64,000 nucleotides of DNA from Saprospiraceae bacterium (GTDB lineage Bacteria; Bacteroidota; Bacteroidia; Chitinophagales; Saprospiraceae): the NCBI GenBank assembly GCA_016722285.1, contig JADKGI010000002.1, forward strand, positions 124,001 to 188,000. The letters are read 5' to 3'. Under the pieces are notes generated by a model. The model did not search any database. It worked only from the letters and a program-made list of their open reading frames with translations, and was not told where the DNA came from. A program made the translations under genes and the position numbers. The number at the start of each line of letters is the position of its first letter. Position 1 is the first letter of the stretch. Shown here piece after piece: positions 8,845 through 18,469 of the stretch.

Positions 8845-10708
8845 ATGTTTCCAAAATATAATGTTATTGTTGTAGGCGCAGGACATGCAGGCTGCGAAGC
8901 TGCTGTGGCTGCTGCTAATATGGGTTCTAAGGTGCTTCTTGTCACTATGAATATGAATACTATTGCCCAAATGTCATGCAACCCTGCTATGGGAGGCGTA
9001 GCTAAAGGTCAGATAGTCAGAGAGATAGACGCACTTGGAGGTTACTCAGGCATTGTGACTGATTACTCTATGGTACAATTTCGCATGCTCAATATGTCGA
9101 AGGGGCCGGCCATGTGGAGTCCTAGGGCACAAAGTGATCGAATGATGTTTGCCGCTAAATGGAGAGATGCTTGAAGGTCATCCGAATATTGATTTCTGGC
9201 AGGAAACGGTACCTGGCATGATAGTAAAAAATGGAGTTTGTACAGGTATTGTTACCAGTTTAGGCCTCGAAATTCTGTCTGATTCAGTGGTTTTGACAAA
9301 TGGTACCTTTCTAAATGGACTGATTCATATAGGTGAAAAAAACTTTGGAGGCGGAAGAGCGGGAGAAAAATCTGCAACAGGTATCACAGAACAGTTGTTA
9401 AGTCTTGGATTTGAGTCAGGAAGGATGAAGACCGGAACCCCGCCCAGAATTGATGGAAGGTCTTTGAATTATGATAAGATGGAAATTCAGCTCGGAGATG
9501 CTTTACCGGGAAAATTTTCATACACTGATACACCGGTCATTGAAAAACAACTACCATGCTATATCACCTACACCAGTGAAGATGTACATGAATCATTAAG
9601 AGAAGGATTTGACAGATCGCCTATGTTTAATGGCAGAATTCAGGGGTTAGGACCCCGGTATTGTCCATCAATAGAAGACAAGATAAACCGGTTTGCAGAT
9701 AAAGACAGACATCAGCTATTTGTAGAGCCTGAAGGATGGAATACTTGTGAAATTTATGTAAATGGATTTTCATCTTCATTACCTGAAGATGTCCAGTACA
9801 AAGCTCTCAGAAAAGTCGCCGGATTTGAAAACATGAAAATGTTCAGACCTGGATACGCCATCGAATATGACTACTTTCCTCCTACTCAGCTGAATATGAA
9901 TTTAGAAACGAAACTGATAAAAAATTTATTTTTTGCCGGACAAATTAATGGCACTACAGGATACGAAGAAGCAGCTTGTCAGGGATTGATGGCCGGTATT
10001 AATGCTCATTTAGCTATTCTTGATCGTGACCCTTTTATTCTGAAGAGATCAGAAGCATACATAGGAGTTTTGATCGATGATTTGGTCAATAAGGGGACAA
10101 ATGAACCATACCGGATGTTTACCTCCAGGGCTGAATACAGGATATTGCTGCGTCAGGACAATGCGGATATCCGGCTGACTCCAATTGCCCATAAACTGGG
10201 TATGCAGGGCATGGATGGCCGTTTAGAAAGGGTAAATTCTAAAATAGAAAATGCATCAAGGATCGAACGATATTTTGATGATACCAGCGTGGATCCTGTA
10301 CTGATTAATGATTTTCTTGATTCTGTGGATTCATCTCCGCTGAGACAAAAAGTTAAGGCAAGATCAATCGTTACAAGACCCAATATTGATATAAAAGATA
10401 TGAGAAGATCCTTGCCATACTTGGAATCCTATTTGTCACAATACGATGAAGAAACCATAACTATTGCTGAAGTATCTATGAAATATGATGGTTATATCCG
10501 CAAGGAGCAGGAAATGGTAGATAAAATGGACAGGCTCGAATCAGTAAAACTGGCAGACCATTTTGATTATAAAACGCTTAAATCTTTGTCATTTGAGGCA
10601 CGGGAAAAACTGAATCAAATCCGTCCCCGCACGATTGGTCAGGCAAGTCGGATCAGTGGTGTATCACCTTCAGATATTTCAGTATTGCTGGTGCATGTGG
10701 GCCGTTAA
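8845..10708 (+). CDS. mnmG: tRNA uridine-5-carboxymethylaminomethyl modification enzyme MnmG; one frameshift
   Basis: FAD-dependent partner of MnmE that builds the cmnm5 group on U34 of certain tRNAs. Reconstructed length is about 621 residues. The FAD Rossmann motif GAGHAGCE is at residues 11-18, followed by CNPAMGGVAKGQ, the GRAGE segment, GTPPRIDGR, FFAGQINGTTGYEEAA, TSRAEYR, and the C-terminal helical domain with MnmE/tRNA contacts. The ATG at 8845 is chosen from the motif distance and the -7 box just before it. The frame breaks at about 9160-9166 in AGAGATG; two missing bases (or one extra) would give WREMLEGHPNIDFW. The gene is usually intact and important, so a sequence error is likely. 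Confidence 0.93.
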
Positions 10709-10830
10709 ATCTTCATTAATGCAATGAGCATGAGCACAAAGAACATAAAATATGATTATTATTTTTCATGGTAATCCTTTCATACCAAAAGATCAAACCA
10801 CCCTAGTTGATTATAGCTTAATAGACATAG

Positions 10831-11067
10831 ATGAAATACAATAAATGTTGCCCCAAATGTCAGAGTACCGAAATAGCAATTATAGAAGGAGGAACCTTCA
10901 AAGGCAATGTATATAATACCATTTCAACTGGACTGAATACTATTTTTTTGACAAGATATTTATGTACCCAATGTGGGTTTACAGAAAATTATCTGGATGA
11001 TGTAAATGACCTTAAAAAACTAAAAGACAAATTTGTCCGGCCTTCAGATTCCACAGATTTTGTATAG
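10831..11067 (+). CDS. Small zinc-ribbon protein
   Basis: A 78-residue protein with two Cys pairs: CPKC (Cys8, Cys11; preceded by Cys7) and CTQCG near residue 46. These would hold one zinc ion in a ribbon fold. Between them lies a GGTFKGNVYNTISTGL segment. Such short zinc ribbons occur as nucleic-acid- or protein-binding modules, but no specific function can be assigned. It follows mnmG by about 120 bases and precedes an unknown secreted protein on the same strand. It has no signal peptide, so it is probably cytoplasmic. Confidence 0.75.
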   Translation: MKYNKCCPKCQSTEIAIIEGGTFKGNVYNTISTGLNTIFLTRYLCTQCGFTENYLDDVNDLKKLKDKFVRPSDSTDFV

Positions 11068-11137
11068 TTGGGTTCACTCGGTACTCTTAATGTTTGGTTA
11101 AACAAACATAACTTAATCATGTATAATAAAAATCTTA

Positions 11138-11145
11138 TATATTTG
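11138..11145 (+). promoter_or_regulatory. Candidate -7 box (TATATTTG)
   Basis: Matches TAnnTTTG, 54 bases before the ATG of the secreted protein at 11200. No convincing TTG element is found upstream. A short inverted repeat TGTTTG-N6-CAAACA (11091-11108) lies before it. Confidence 0.4.
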
Positions 11146-11199
11146 TGCTTAATTAATGTTGAATTGTCTCAATAAGGAACCATCTTAACGGTCAAAAAA

Positions 11200-12651
11200 A
11201 TGTCCACTAAAAATATCATTTATTCTATAATACTGCTTACCTCTGCTACTTTGAGTTTGTGTGCTCAGTCAACAGATGGAAACAAAATCACAGCCCTGAA
11301 TAACTACATTAATTTCACAAATGAAAGTACTCATGGACTGCTTATAGTACACAGATTGCTGGAAAATTTTAATAAGAACATCAATAAATATGTTGATCTT
11401 CCTGACCAGCCTATCAACTTTTATTCAAATAAAGATCTCCCAAAAGATATTTTTGAAGATACTGAGAATTGGTTTTATGACACTTCTCCAAATGAATGGT
11501 ACGAGATAATAACCAAATCGTCCGGAGTATTTCCTCAAGCCCAAGAAATCAAACTGAAAGCGATTTCCGCAGATATGAAATCTATCCTGGTGGCAGTAAA
11601 TAAAATTCGATTTGATCTGGAAAGCCAAATAAATACACTGGATTTATCCAAAAGAGAAAACCTCAGTCTGGTCTATGACAAGCTTGAAGAAGGCGTTAAA
11701 CTGTACAAAACATTCTTTGATAAACAGTTAATATTAGAGCGGGAAATCAAAGCCAACTATCAAAACTTGAATGTTAAAAGTGAAGAATTAGTAGCTCCGA
11801 CTGTTGTTTCAGCTGTTTCTGACATCTATCAAACCATGAGAGCCGCCCTCGTGGCATTGTATAACAAAGACGATAACCAATTTGCTGATTTGATTAAAGC
11901 TCAGGAAGTTGCTTTACAGAAATTTAATGCAATCGATCTGGCAGCTTTCAAAAATACAAGGCTTATCAATCCTAAAATACAACTGTATTGGAGCAATATA
12001 AAGAGACAAGCGGCCGAATCAATAAAAGTACAGAAAGCATTTGCCGATTCAGAAAATGTCCCTGTGGAATATAAGTTGTATGGCAAGTACTATTATTACT
12101 ACAATATTGCCATTATCAACAAGTTCAACAGATATGGTAATGGCATCGTTTTTGAAACAAACAGAATTATCGAATTTTTAAATTTGCCGCTTATCCGCAA
12201 TTTTGAGTTGCCGCATTATTTTAAAGTGGTCTATCCCAAACTCCTTGACAGTACAGCTTTCCTTGAGTCGGCTGATCCTGTCATCAAAACATTGCCAAAA
12301 GTAGTGAAGGGGAGGAATGTGGTCACAGCGACAAGAACCATAAAAGTAGATAAAGAAATAGTAGATTTCGATATGTATGATCATAAGATTGTTGATAAAG
12401 ATGTAGTTTCGCTTAGTTTCAATGGTGATTGGATAGTGGAGAAATTTCAGATAAGTGAGAAGCCCTATAAATTTACGCTCAAATTGAATAGTGAGGGTAA
12501 GAACTTTCTCTTACTACATGCCGACGATATGGGTCGTCAACCACCTGCCACGGTTGCACTTTCTTATATTTACAAAGGCAAAAAGGAATTAATTATTCTC
12601 AATTCTGATACGGTAAAGAGTGAAGTGATCGAAATTGTATTGCAAAAATAG
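11200..12651 (+). CDS. Unknown secreted or periplasmic protein, mostly helical
   Basis: I do not recognise the family. The 483 residues begin with a clear Sec signal peptide (hydrophobic core about residues 5-20, likely cleavage after CAQ at 23). The next 300 or so residues are rich in Lys, Glu, Asn and Leu and look helical. The C-terminal 110 residues (after VVTATRTIKVDKEIVD) are rich in beta-type patterns, including YKFTLKLNSEG and ATVALSYIYKGK. No catalytic motif, PKD domain or type IX tail is seen. It is probably envelope-associated. It stands alone, with a candidate -7 box upstream. Confidence 0.7.
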   Translation: MSTKNIIYSIILLTSATLSLCAQSTDGNKITALNNYINFTNESTHGLLIVHRLLENFNKNINKYVDLPDQPINFYSNKDLPKDIFEDTENWFYDTSPNEWYEIITKSSGVFPQAQEIKLKAISADMKSILVAVNKIRFDLESQINTLDLSKRENLSLVYDKLEEGVKLYKTFFDKQLILEREIKANYQNLNVKSEELVAPTVVSAVSDIYQTMRAALVALYNKDDNQFADLIKAQEVALQKFNAIDLAAFKNTRLINPKIQLYWSNIKRQAAESIKVQKAFADSENVPVEYKLYGKYYYYYNIAIINKFNRYGNGIVFETNRIIEFLNLPLIRNFELPHYFKVVYPKLLDSTAFLESADPVIKTLPKVVKGRNVVTATRTIKVDKEIVDFDMYDHKIVDKDVVSLSFNGDWIVEKFQISEKPYKFTLKLNSEGKNFLLLHADDMGRQPPATVALSYIYKGKKELIILNSDTVKSEVIEIVLQK

Positions 12652-12721
12652 AATTGACATGTATCCCTGTTTTAAAGGTACTCTGTTTTTCAGTATTCAT
12701 CACTTTATTGCGTTTCACATT

Positions 12722-13345
12722 CTAAAATACATGGGTTCTGATAATTAGGACAATGCCAAAAACTATCAGCATAATTCCGGCCATCTTACCAAAAATTTCC
12801 ATGTGACCGGGCTTCATTTTTTTTCTTATTGCCTTGGCCATGATTACTTTTAGTGAGTCTGTGACCATGATGGTAAAAAGAATACTTCCAAAAAGATAGA
12901 TGACCTGAACTCCATTGATTGCTTTGCCTGACACATAACTGGTCATGACACTTATCCAGAACGCAAACGAGAAAGGATTGACAAAATTAACCACAAACCC
13001 TTTTGAAAAGTAACCAAAATAGGAAACTGCATTAAATGCAGGTGTTTTTTCTTCTCCCTTGTGGGATTTGAAGAATGAAAATACACCAAACACTAATAAT
13101 ATCACACCTCCTACCAATCCCATCCAAAAATGGAATCCTTGTGTTTTTATAATAAGGCTCAACTGCGAAATAAAAAAGTAACAAGCTACAATAATTAAAA
13201 AATCACTGATCCATATACCACTGCCGACTGCTATCCCGGCTTTAATCCCATGTTTTATTCCTGTCTGTGTCAGCGCCACAAAAATAGGCCCCAACAATAT
13301 AGTCAATGTGAGACCCAACATGATACCGTCCGCAATGTATTGCAT
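12722..13345 (-). CDS. LysE-family amino-acid exporter/translocator
   Basis: A 207-residue inner-membrane protein with about six hydrophobic segments spread along its length, the LysE/RhtB topology. The N-terminal GLTLTILLGPIFVALTQTG carries the GP motif typical of the family, and NFVNPFSFAFWISV matches the second conserved N-P region. The expected role is export of amino acids or similar small solutes; the substrate is unknown. It begins 21 bases after the stop of pdxA on the same strand and is probably co-transcribed with it, though no functional link to B6 synthesis is established. Confidence 0.85.
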   Translation of the reverse strand: MQYIADGIMLGLTLTILLGPIFVALTQTGIKHGIKAGIAVGSGIWISDFLIIVACYFFISQLSLIIKTQGFHFWMGLVGGVILLVFGVFSFFKSHKGEEKTPAFNAVSYFGYFSKGFVVNFVNPFSFAFWISVMTSYVSGKAINGVQVIYLFGSILFTIMVTDSLKVIMAKAIRKKMKPGHMEIFGKMAGIMLIVFGIVLIIRTHVF

Positions 13346-13366
13346 TTATTTACCCTTATTCAATCA

Positions 13367-14422
13367 TTAATCATTGAGTCCTGCTGTTTGCTTTTCCCTC
13401 CTCACCAGAGCATTTTCGCGCGAGCTGTAATATTCATTTCGGTTGTTTACCATATCTACAGCTGTAAAGAATGCTTTCTGCATAGATGACTCGTCTGCCA
13501 CATTATTTCCGGCTATGTCATATGCAGTGCCATGGTCTGGTGATGTTCGGATAAAGGAGAGACCTGCAGTCACATTGGTACCTACTCCGAAGGATAACGC
13601 CTTAAAGGGGACTAATCCCTGATCGTGATACATAGCCAGTGCTACATCTGATTTTCGCCAAAGTCCACTGCCAAAGAACCCATCAGCTGCATAAGGTCCG
13701 TTGACCAGAATACCCTGTTTTTTTACCTCAATGATAGCAGGTCTAATTGTTTTTTCTTCTTCATCTCCTATCAAAGAATCGTCAGAGGCGTGCGGGTTGA
13801 GTCCCAAAACACTAATAAAAGGTCTCTCAAGCCCGAAGTCTTCAATAAGGGTTTTATTCAGTATTCTGATTTTATCTATAATCAGATCCTTAGTAATAGC
13901 TTCAGATACCTGTGAAACCGGAATATGGTTTGTGACTAATGCAACTTTTAGTGCTTCACTTACCATAAACATTAGACTTTGGGCTGCATTATCTTTTGAT
14001 GTGAAATATTCGGTGTGACCAGGAAATGGAAATCCGGACATCTGCATTGCATATTTATTGATAGGGGCCGTCACTATTGCCTGGATGCTTCCATCCTGCA
14101 CATCACTAAATGCTTTCTCCAATGATATAAATGCATATTTGCCGCTTTCGGCTGTCGCTTTACCTAAGGTAATGTTTACATTGTCATCCCAACAATTGAC
14201 CAGATTTATTTTTCCTGGTATTGCCTGCTTTCCATTTTGAACTGAATGAAAACTGATATTGCTTTCTTTGACTATATTCTTATGATATGAAAGAACCTTA
14301 TATGAGCCGTAAATGACCGGAGTAAATGATTTGAGTATTTTTGGATTTGCTAATGCTTTTATGATCACTTCAGGGCCAATACCATTTATATCCCCGATTG
14401 TAATTCCTATTTTTAAGGCCAT
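13367..14422 (-). CDS. pdxA: 4-hydroxythreonine-4-phosphate dehydrogenase PdxA
   Basis: Oxidises 4-phosphohydroxy-L-threonine with NAD in the DXP-dependent route to pyridoxal phosphate. Visible motifs are IGDINGIGPEV near the N-terminus, APINKYAM, FPGHTEYF (metal-binding His), LGLNPHASD (second His), MYHDQGLVPFK (third His) and the C-terminal SPDHGTAYDIAG. The ATG at 14422 gives MALKIGIT, the normal family start and 351 residues. A longer frame from 14455 would begin upstream of or inside the -7 box at 14460-14453 and is rejected. It heads a two-gene operon with the LysE-type exporter. Confidence 0.95.
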   Translation of the reverse strand: MALKIGITIGDINGIGPEVIIKALANPKILKSFTPVIYGSYKVLSYHKNIVKESNISFHSVQNGKQAIPGKINLVNCWDDNVNITLGKATAESGKYAFISLEKAFSDVQDGSIQAIVTAPINKYAMQMSGFPFPGHTEYFTSKDNAAQSLMFMVSEALKVALVTNHIPVSQVSEAITKDLIIDKIRILNKTLIEDFGLERPFISVLGLNPHASDDSLIGDEEEKTIRPAIIEVKKQGILVNGPYAADGFFGSGLWRKSDVALAMYHDQGLVPFKALSFGVGTNVTAGLSFIRTSPDHGTAYDIAGNNVADESSMQKAFFTAVDMVNNRNEYYSSRENALVRREKQTAGLND

Positions 14423-14452
14423 TGATTTAATATTTTTAATAATACAAAACCA

Positions 14453-14460
14453 CAAAAGTA
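14453..14460 (-). promoter_or_regulatory. -7 box for pdxA (TACTTTTG)
   Basis: Reads TACTTTTG on the minus strand, 30 bases before the ATG at 14422, matching TAnnTTTG. It supports the shorter pdxA start. Confidence 0.5.
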
Positions 14461-14759
14461 ATCAAAAGGATGCACATCACTATATTATTGAACTACTGAA
14501 TGGGGAGATATTTTATTCTTTATGAGAAAAAATTATTGAAAATATTTATATATGCTGCTAATAATTCAGGAATTGAAAACCTGTCCGGTATAGTCTATAT
14601 CATTTATTCAATAGGTTATATATATAATATTTTTAAAATGATTAATTTATTTGCCCATAAAGTTGAAGAAAGGACATTTTCATATAGCAGAACGTATTAA
14701 ATTTCAGTATTTTATTGAAAAAATATTCAAAAAATACTTCGCAGTATTTAAAATAATAA
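14461..14759. other. Intergenic region between pdxA and the str operon
   Basis: AT-rich. One reading frame (14500-14700, + strand) exists, but its composition is low-complexity and Ile/Tyr-rich and nothing supports it as a gene. The right end leads into the rpsL promoter. Confidence 0.5.
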
Positions 14760-14767
14760 TACCTTTG
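14760..14767 (+). promoter_or_regulatory. -7 box of the str operon (TACCTTTG)
   Basis: TACCTTTG followed by CGTC, 67 bases before the rpsL ATG, matching TAnnTTTG. The same TTTGCG core recurs at the rpsJ and rplP promoters. No TTG is seen at the ideal distance. Confidence 0.6.
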
Positions 14768-14834
14768 CGTCTCTTTTTGAAGAAGGAGTATTTTTCCTTC
14801 TGTAGAAATCTAAAGTTTATATAAATTTTCATTT

Positions 14835-15209
14835 ATGCCAACTATTAATCAGTTAGTAAAAAAAGGTAGAGAAAAAGTAGAATTTGCAAGCAAATCCAGA
14901 GCTTTGGATTCATGCCCACAAAAAAGAGGCGTTTGCACAAGAGTATATACTACTACACCCAAAAAACCAAATTCTGCACTAAGAAAAGTAGCTAAGGTTA
15001 GGATGACCAATGGTATAGAAATCATTGCCTATATCCCTGGTGAAGGACACAATCTACAGGAACACTCGATTGTGTTGGTTAGAGGGGGTAGGGTAAAGGA
15101 CCTTCCCGGAGTAAGATATACTATCGTAAGAGGTGCTTTGGATACTGCAGGAGTTGCTAAAAGACTTCAGAGCCGTTCAAAATATGGCACTAAAGCTCCT
15201 AAAAAATAA
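14835..15209 (+). CDS. rpsL: 30S ribosomal protein S12
   Basis: A 124-residue decoding-centre protein. The TPKKPNSALRK loop (residues 41-51) contains Lys43, the usual streptomycin-sensitive residue, and the PGVRYTIVRGALD loop near residue 95 is normal. First gene of the str operon, preceded by its own -7 box. Followed after 36 bases by rpsG. Full length and intact. Confidence 0.98.
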   Translation: MPTINQLVKKGREKVEFASKSRALDSCPQKRGVCTRVYTTTPKKPNSALRKVAKVRMTNGIEIIAYIPGEGHNLQEHSIVLVRGGRVKDLPGVRYTIVRGALDTAGVAKRLQSRSKYGTKAPKK

Positions 15210-15245
15210 TACAACCATAAGACATATTAATAATATTATCGAAAG

Positions 15246-15713
15246 ATGAGAAAAAGAAAACCAAAAAAGAGAGTTATAGCACCAGATCCACGATATGGTG
15301 ATTCGATGGTAACTCAGTTTGTTAACAACATGATGTGGGAAGGTAAAAAAAGCGTTGCTTATAGTATCTTTTATGATGCTATGGACAAAGTAGAGAGCAG
15401 GACAAGCGAAAATCCGCATGAAGCCTGGAAAAAAGCCCTCGAAAATGTTATGCCTGCTGTAGAAGTAAGAAGCAAAAGAATTGGAGGAGCAACTTTTCAG
15501 ATTCCTACAGAAATCAGACCTGCAAGACGTCTCTCAATAGGTATGAAATGGTTGATACGATTTTCCCGAGCACGAAGCGGAAAAGGTATGGCTGAAAAAT
15601 TATCAGCTGAAATCATCGCAGCCAGCAAAGGTGAGGGCGCTGCAGTAAAAAGAAGAGAAGATACACACAGAATGGCTGAAGCAAACAGAGCTTTTGCCCA
15701 TTTTAAAGCTTAA
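15246..15713 (+). CDS. rpsG: 30S ribosomal protein S7
   Basis: 155 residues; binds the 3' major domain of 16S rRNA and starts assembly of the 30S head. Conserved segments seen are MRKRKPKKR at the start, VTQFVNNMMWEGKK, ENVMPAVEVRSKRIGGATFQIP and the basic C-terminus KRREDTHRMAEANRAFAH. It sits between rpsL and fusA in the standard order. The family is often autoregulatory in this operon, but no translational operator was identified here. Confidence 0.98.
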   Translation: MRKRKPKKRVIAPDPRYGDSMVTQFVNNMMWEGKKSVAYSIFYDAMDKVESRTSENPHEAWKKALENVMPAVEVRSKRIGGATFQIPTEIRPARRLSIGMKWLIRFSRARSGKGMAEKLSAEIIAASKGEGAAVKRREDTHRMAEANRAFAHFKA

Positions 15714-15774
15714 TTGCCTTGTTACATTATCATTTAATAATTAAAGAAAATTAAATCTTTATAACCATATTATC

Positions 15775-17934
15775 ATGGCAAAAGATCTTAGATATACAAG
15801 AAATATAGGTATTGCTGCGCATATTGATGCAGGCAAAACCACCACAACCGAAAGAATACTTTACTATACCGGTATAAGTCATAAAATTGGAGAAGTACAT
15901 GATGGTGCAGCTACCATGGACTGGATGGAACAGGAGCAGGAAAGAGGTATTACGATCACTTCTGCCGCAACTACCTGCAACTGGAACTACCCTACCACAC
16001 AGGGAAAAAGCATAGATGACACAAAGCAATACCATTTCAATATTATAGATACACCGGGGCACGTAGATTTTACAGTTGAAGTGAACAGGTCTTTGAGAGT
16101 ATTGGATGGACTGGTGTTTTTATTCAGTGCGGTGGATGGAGTAGAGCCTCAGTCAGAAACTAACTGGAGACTAGCAGAGAGATACAGGGTACCCAGCATT
16201 GCATTTGTTAACAAAATGGATAGATCAGGTGCCGATTTTTTTAATGTAGTTAACGACATTAAAGAGAAATTAGGAGCTAATGCCATTCCTTTGCAGGTGC
16301 CGATAGGAGCAGAAGAGAAATTTAAAGGTGCGGTAGATCTGATCACCAACATAGCGATGGTATGGAATGAGGAGGATCAGGGCATGACATATAGAGTTAT
16401 TGACATACCGGAAGACATAAAAGACACAGTTGTTGAGTACAGAGCCAAACTTATTGAAGCAGTAGCAGAGTATGATGTTGAGCTGATGGAAAAATTCTTT
16501 GAAGATCCTGATTCAATAACTGTACCCGAGATCAATGCTGCAGTTAGAGCGGCAGTGATGGATTTGGCTTTTACACCGGTCATGTGTGGTTCAGCATTTA
16601 AGAATAAAGGTGTTCAGGCTGTCCTGGATGCAGTTTGTGCATTCTTGCCATGTCCCCTCGATGTAGAAGCTATTATTGGAGTGAATCCAAAAACAGACAA
16701 GGAAGAACAAAGAAAACCAAACACAACAGAACCATTTTCAGCACTTGCTTTTAAAATAGCCACTGATCCATATGTAGGTAGATTGGCATTTATGAGAGTG
16801 TATTCAGGTGCTTTGGACGCAGGTTCTTATGTCTTGAACACCAGGTCAGGAAATAAAGAGCGAATTTCGCGTTTGTATCAGATGCATGCCAATAAGCAAA
16901 ATGCTATTGACAGAGTTGAAGCCGGTGATATTGCTGCAGGAGTTGGATTTAAAGATATCCGAACAGGAGATACTTTATCAGATGAAGCGCATCCTATTGT
17001 GCTGGAAAGTATGGTATTCCCTGAACCGGTAATTGGACTCGCAATAGAGCCAAAAACACAAAAAGATCTTGATAAATTGGGGATGGCTTTAAATAAGTTG
17101 TCAGAAGAAGATCCAACATTCAGAGTAAAATATGATGATGAAACCAATCAAACTGTAATAAGTGGAATGGGAGAACTTCACCTGGAGATTATCGTGGATC
17201 GACTAAGGAGAGAATTTAAGGTTGAAGTTAATGAGGGTGCACCTCAGGTAAATTATAAAGAAGCGTTGACGACCAGTGTTGAACATACTGAACGACTCAA
17301 AAAACAATCAGGTGGATCAGGATTATTTGCACAGATGTCATTTGAACTGGGTCCTGCTGATGAGAAATTTCTGGAATCTGAAGAGTTTAAATCAGGTAAA
17401 ACGAAACTTCAGTTTGTCAACGACATTTTTGGAGGATCGGTTCCCAAAGAATATTTTACATCTATTGTAAAAGGATTTACATCTATGATGGACAATGGTA
17501 TTCTTGCTGGCTACCACATTGATAGCATGCGAGTACGATTGTTTGACGGTCAGACACATGCCGTGGATTCAAAGCCTTTGGCCTTTGAATTGTGTGCCAA
17601 AGAAGGATTCAGGGAAGCATCCAAAAAATGTCATCCTGTACTTCTTGAGCCTATCATGAAACTGGAAGTAGTATCTCCGGATGAATATGTAGGATCAGTC
17701 ATTGGTGATCTGAACAGAAGAAGAGGCCTGCCTAAAGGCCAGGAATCAAGATCTGGTGGTGCCATTGCGATTTCAGCTGAAGTGCCTCTGGCTGAAATGT
17801 TCGGTTATGTAACACAATTGAGGACAATTACTTCCGGAAGAGCCAGTAGTAGTATGGAGTTCAGTCATTATTCACCGGCACCGAGAGGTATAGCCGATGC
17901 GGTAATAGATAAAGCAAAAGGAGCTAAAGTTTAA
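15775..17934 (+). CDS. fusA: Elongation factor G
   Basis: GTPase that drives ribosomal translocation. 719 residues, slightly longer than the usual 700. G motifs are AHIDAGKTT (15-23), DTPGHVDFT, and NKMD; domain II carries the PYVGRLAFMRVYSG segment, and domain IV ends with the conserved YSPAPRGIAD-type tail. Insertions such as TTQGKSIDDTKQYH (near residue 80) are a Bacteroidota-type feature. Last gene of the str operon. No tuf gene follows, unlike in E. coli; a hairpin terminator does. Confidence 0.98.
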   Translation: MAKDLRYTRNIGIAAHIDAGKTTTTERILYYTGISHKIGEVHDGAATMDWMEQEQERGITITSAATTCNWNYPTTQGKSIDDTKQYHFNIIDTPGHVDFTVEVNRSLRVLDGLVFLFSAVDGVEPQSETNWRLAERYRVPSIAFVNKMDRSGADFFNVVNDIKEKLGANAIPLQVPIGAEEKFKGAVDLITNIAMVWNEEDQGMTYRVIDIPEDIKDTVVEYRAKLIEAVAEYDVELMEKFFEDPDSITVPEINAAVRAAVMDLAFTPVMCGSAFKNKGVQAVLDAVCAFLPCPLDVEAIIGVNPKTDKEEQRKPNTTEPFSALAFKIATDPYVGRLAFMRVYSGALDAGSYVLNTRSGNKERISRLYQMHANKQNAIDRVEAGDIAAGVGFKDIRTGDTLSDEAHPIVLESMVFPEPVIGLAIEPKTQKDLDKLGMALNKLSEEDPTFRVKYDDETNQTVISGMGELHLEIIVDRLRREFKVEVNEGAPQVNYKEALTTSVEHTERLKKQSGGSGLFAQMSFELGPADEKFLESEEFKSGKTKLQFVNDIFGGSVPKEYFTSIVKGFTSMMDNGILAGYHIDSMRVRLFDGQTHAVDSKPLAFELCAKEGFREASKKCHPVLLEPIMKLEVVSPDEYVGSVIGDLNRRRGLPKGQESRSGGAIAISAEVPLAEMFGYVTQLRTITSGRASSSMEFSHYSPAPRGIADAVIDKAKGAKV

Positions 17935-17946
17935 TGAAGAATAAAG

Positions 17947-17971
17947 GTGGCAACAATTGATTTGTTGCCAC
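17947..17971 (+). terminator. Intrinsic terminator after fusA
   Basis: Perfect 10-bp stem GTGGCAACAA/TTGTTGCCAC with a 5-base loop, followed by TTGTTTTTA. It begins 12 bases after the fusA stop and separates the str operon from the S10 promoter. Confidence 0.8.
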
Positions 17972-18009
17972 TTGTTTTTAAATTATTTTTTATTTTTTTT
18001 AATAATTGT

Positions 18010-18039
18010 TTGATAGGTTTTAAAAGAGTTATATCTTTG
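18010..18039 (+). promoter_or_regulatory. Promoter of the S10-spc-alpha operon (TTG-N19-TATCTTTG)
   Basis: TTG at 18010-18012 and TATCTTTG at 18032-18039 are 19 bases apart, matching the full Bacteroidota consensus TTG-N19-21-TAnnTTTG. It lies 41 bases before the rpsJ ATG, just after the fusA terminator. This is the best promoter in the window. Confidence 0.8.
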
Positions 18040-18080
18040 CGCCCTGTTAAAAAAAGCAGATAGAATATTAACAAAAGGTT

Positions 18081-18389
18081 ATGAATCAAAAAATCAGGAT
18101 AAAACTCCGTTCTTATGATCACAATTTGGTAGATAAAAGTACTGAAAAGATTGTAAAAACGGTTAAGAACAGCGGTGCTGTTATTTCCGGTCCGATTCCG
18201 CTGCCAACTGAGAAAGAAATATTTACAGTATTGCGGTCCCCGCATGTAAATAAAAAATCTCGTGAGCAGTTCCAGCTAAGGACCCACAAACGCATCATCG
18301 AGATTTTTACGCCGACTCAGAAGACTGTTGACGCATTGTCAAAGTTGGAATTACCAAGCGGTGTAGATATCCAGGTGAAGCTTACATAG
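18081..18389 (+). CDS. rpsJ: 30S ribosomal protein S10
   Basis: 102 residues; part of the 30S head and, as NusE, of antitermination complexes. The start MNQKIRIKLRSYDHNLVD and the end LSKLELPSGVDIQVKL are typical. First gene of the S10 superoperon and preceded by a complete promoter. About 80 bases separate it from rplC, the widest gap in this part; no clear attenuator was found there. Confidence 0.98.
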   Translation: MNQKIRIKLRSYDHNLVDKSTEKIVKTVKNSGAVISGPIPLPTEKEIFTVLRSPHVNKKSREQFQLRTHKRIIEIFTPTQKTVDALSKLELPSGVDIQVKLT

Positions 18390-18469
18390 TCGCTGGATTT
18401 TATTTAATTTTTAGATTCTGAAGATATAGATATCAGGTAAGTTCCTGTATCTTTTTTAAAAATTTAATC

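Noticed and set aside
14500..14700. 66-codon reading frame between pdxA and rpsL
   Set aside because: Ile/Tyr-rich, low complexity, no recognisable domain, in an AT-rich promoter region. It looks like chance.
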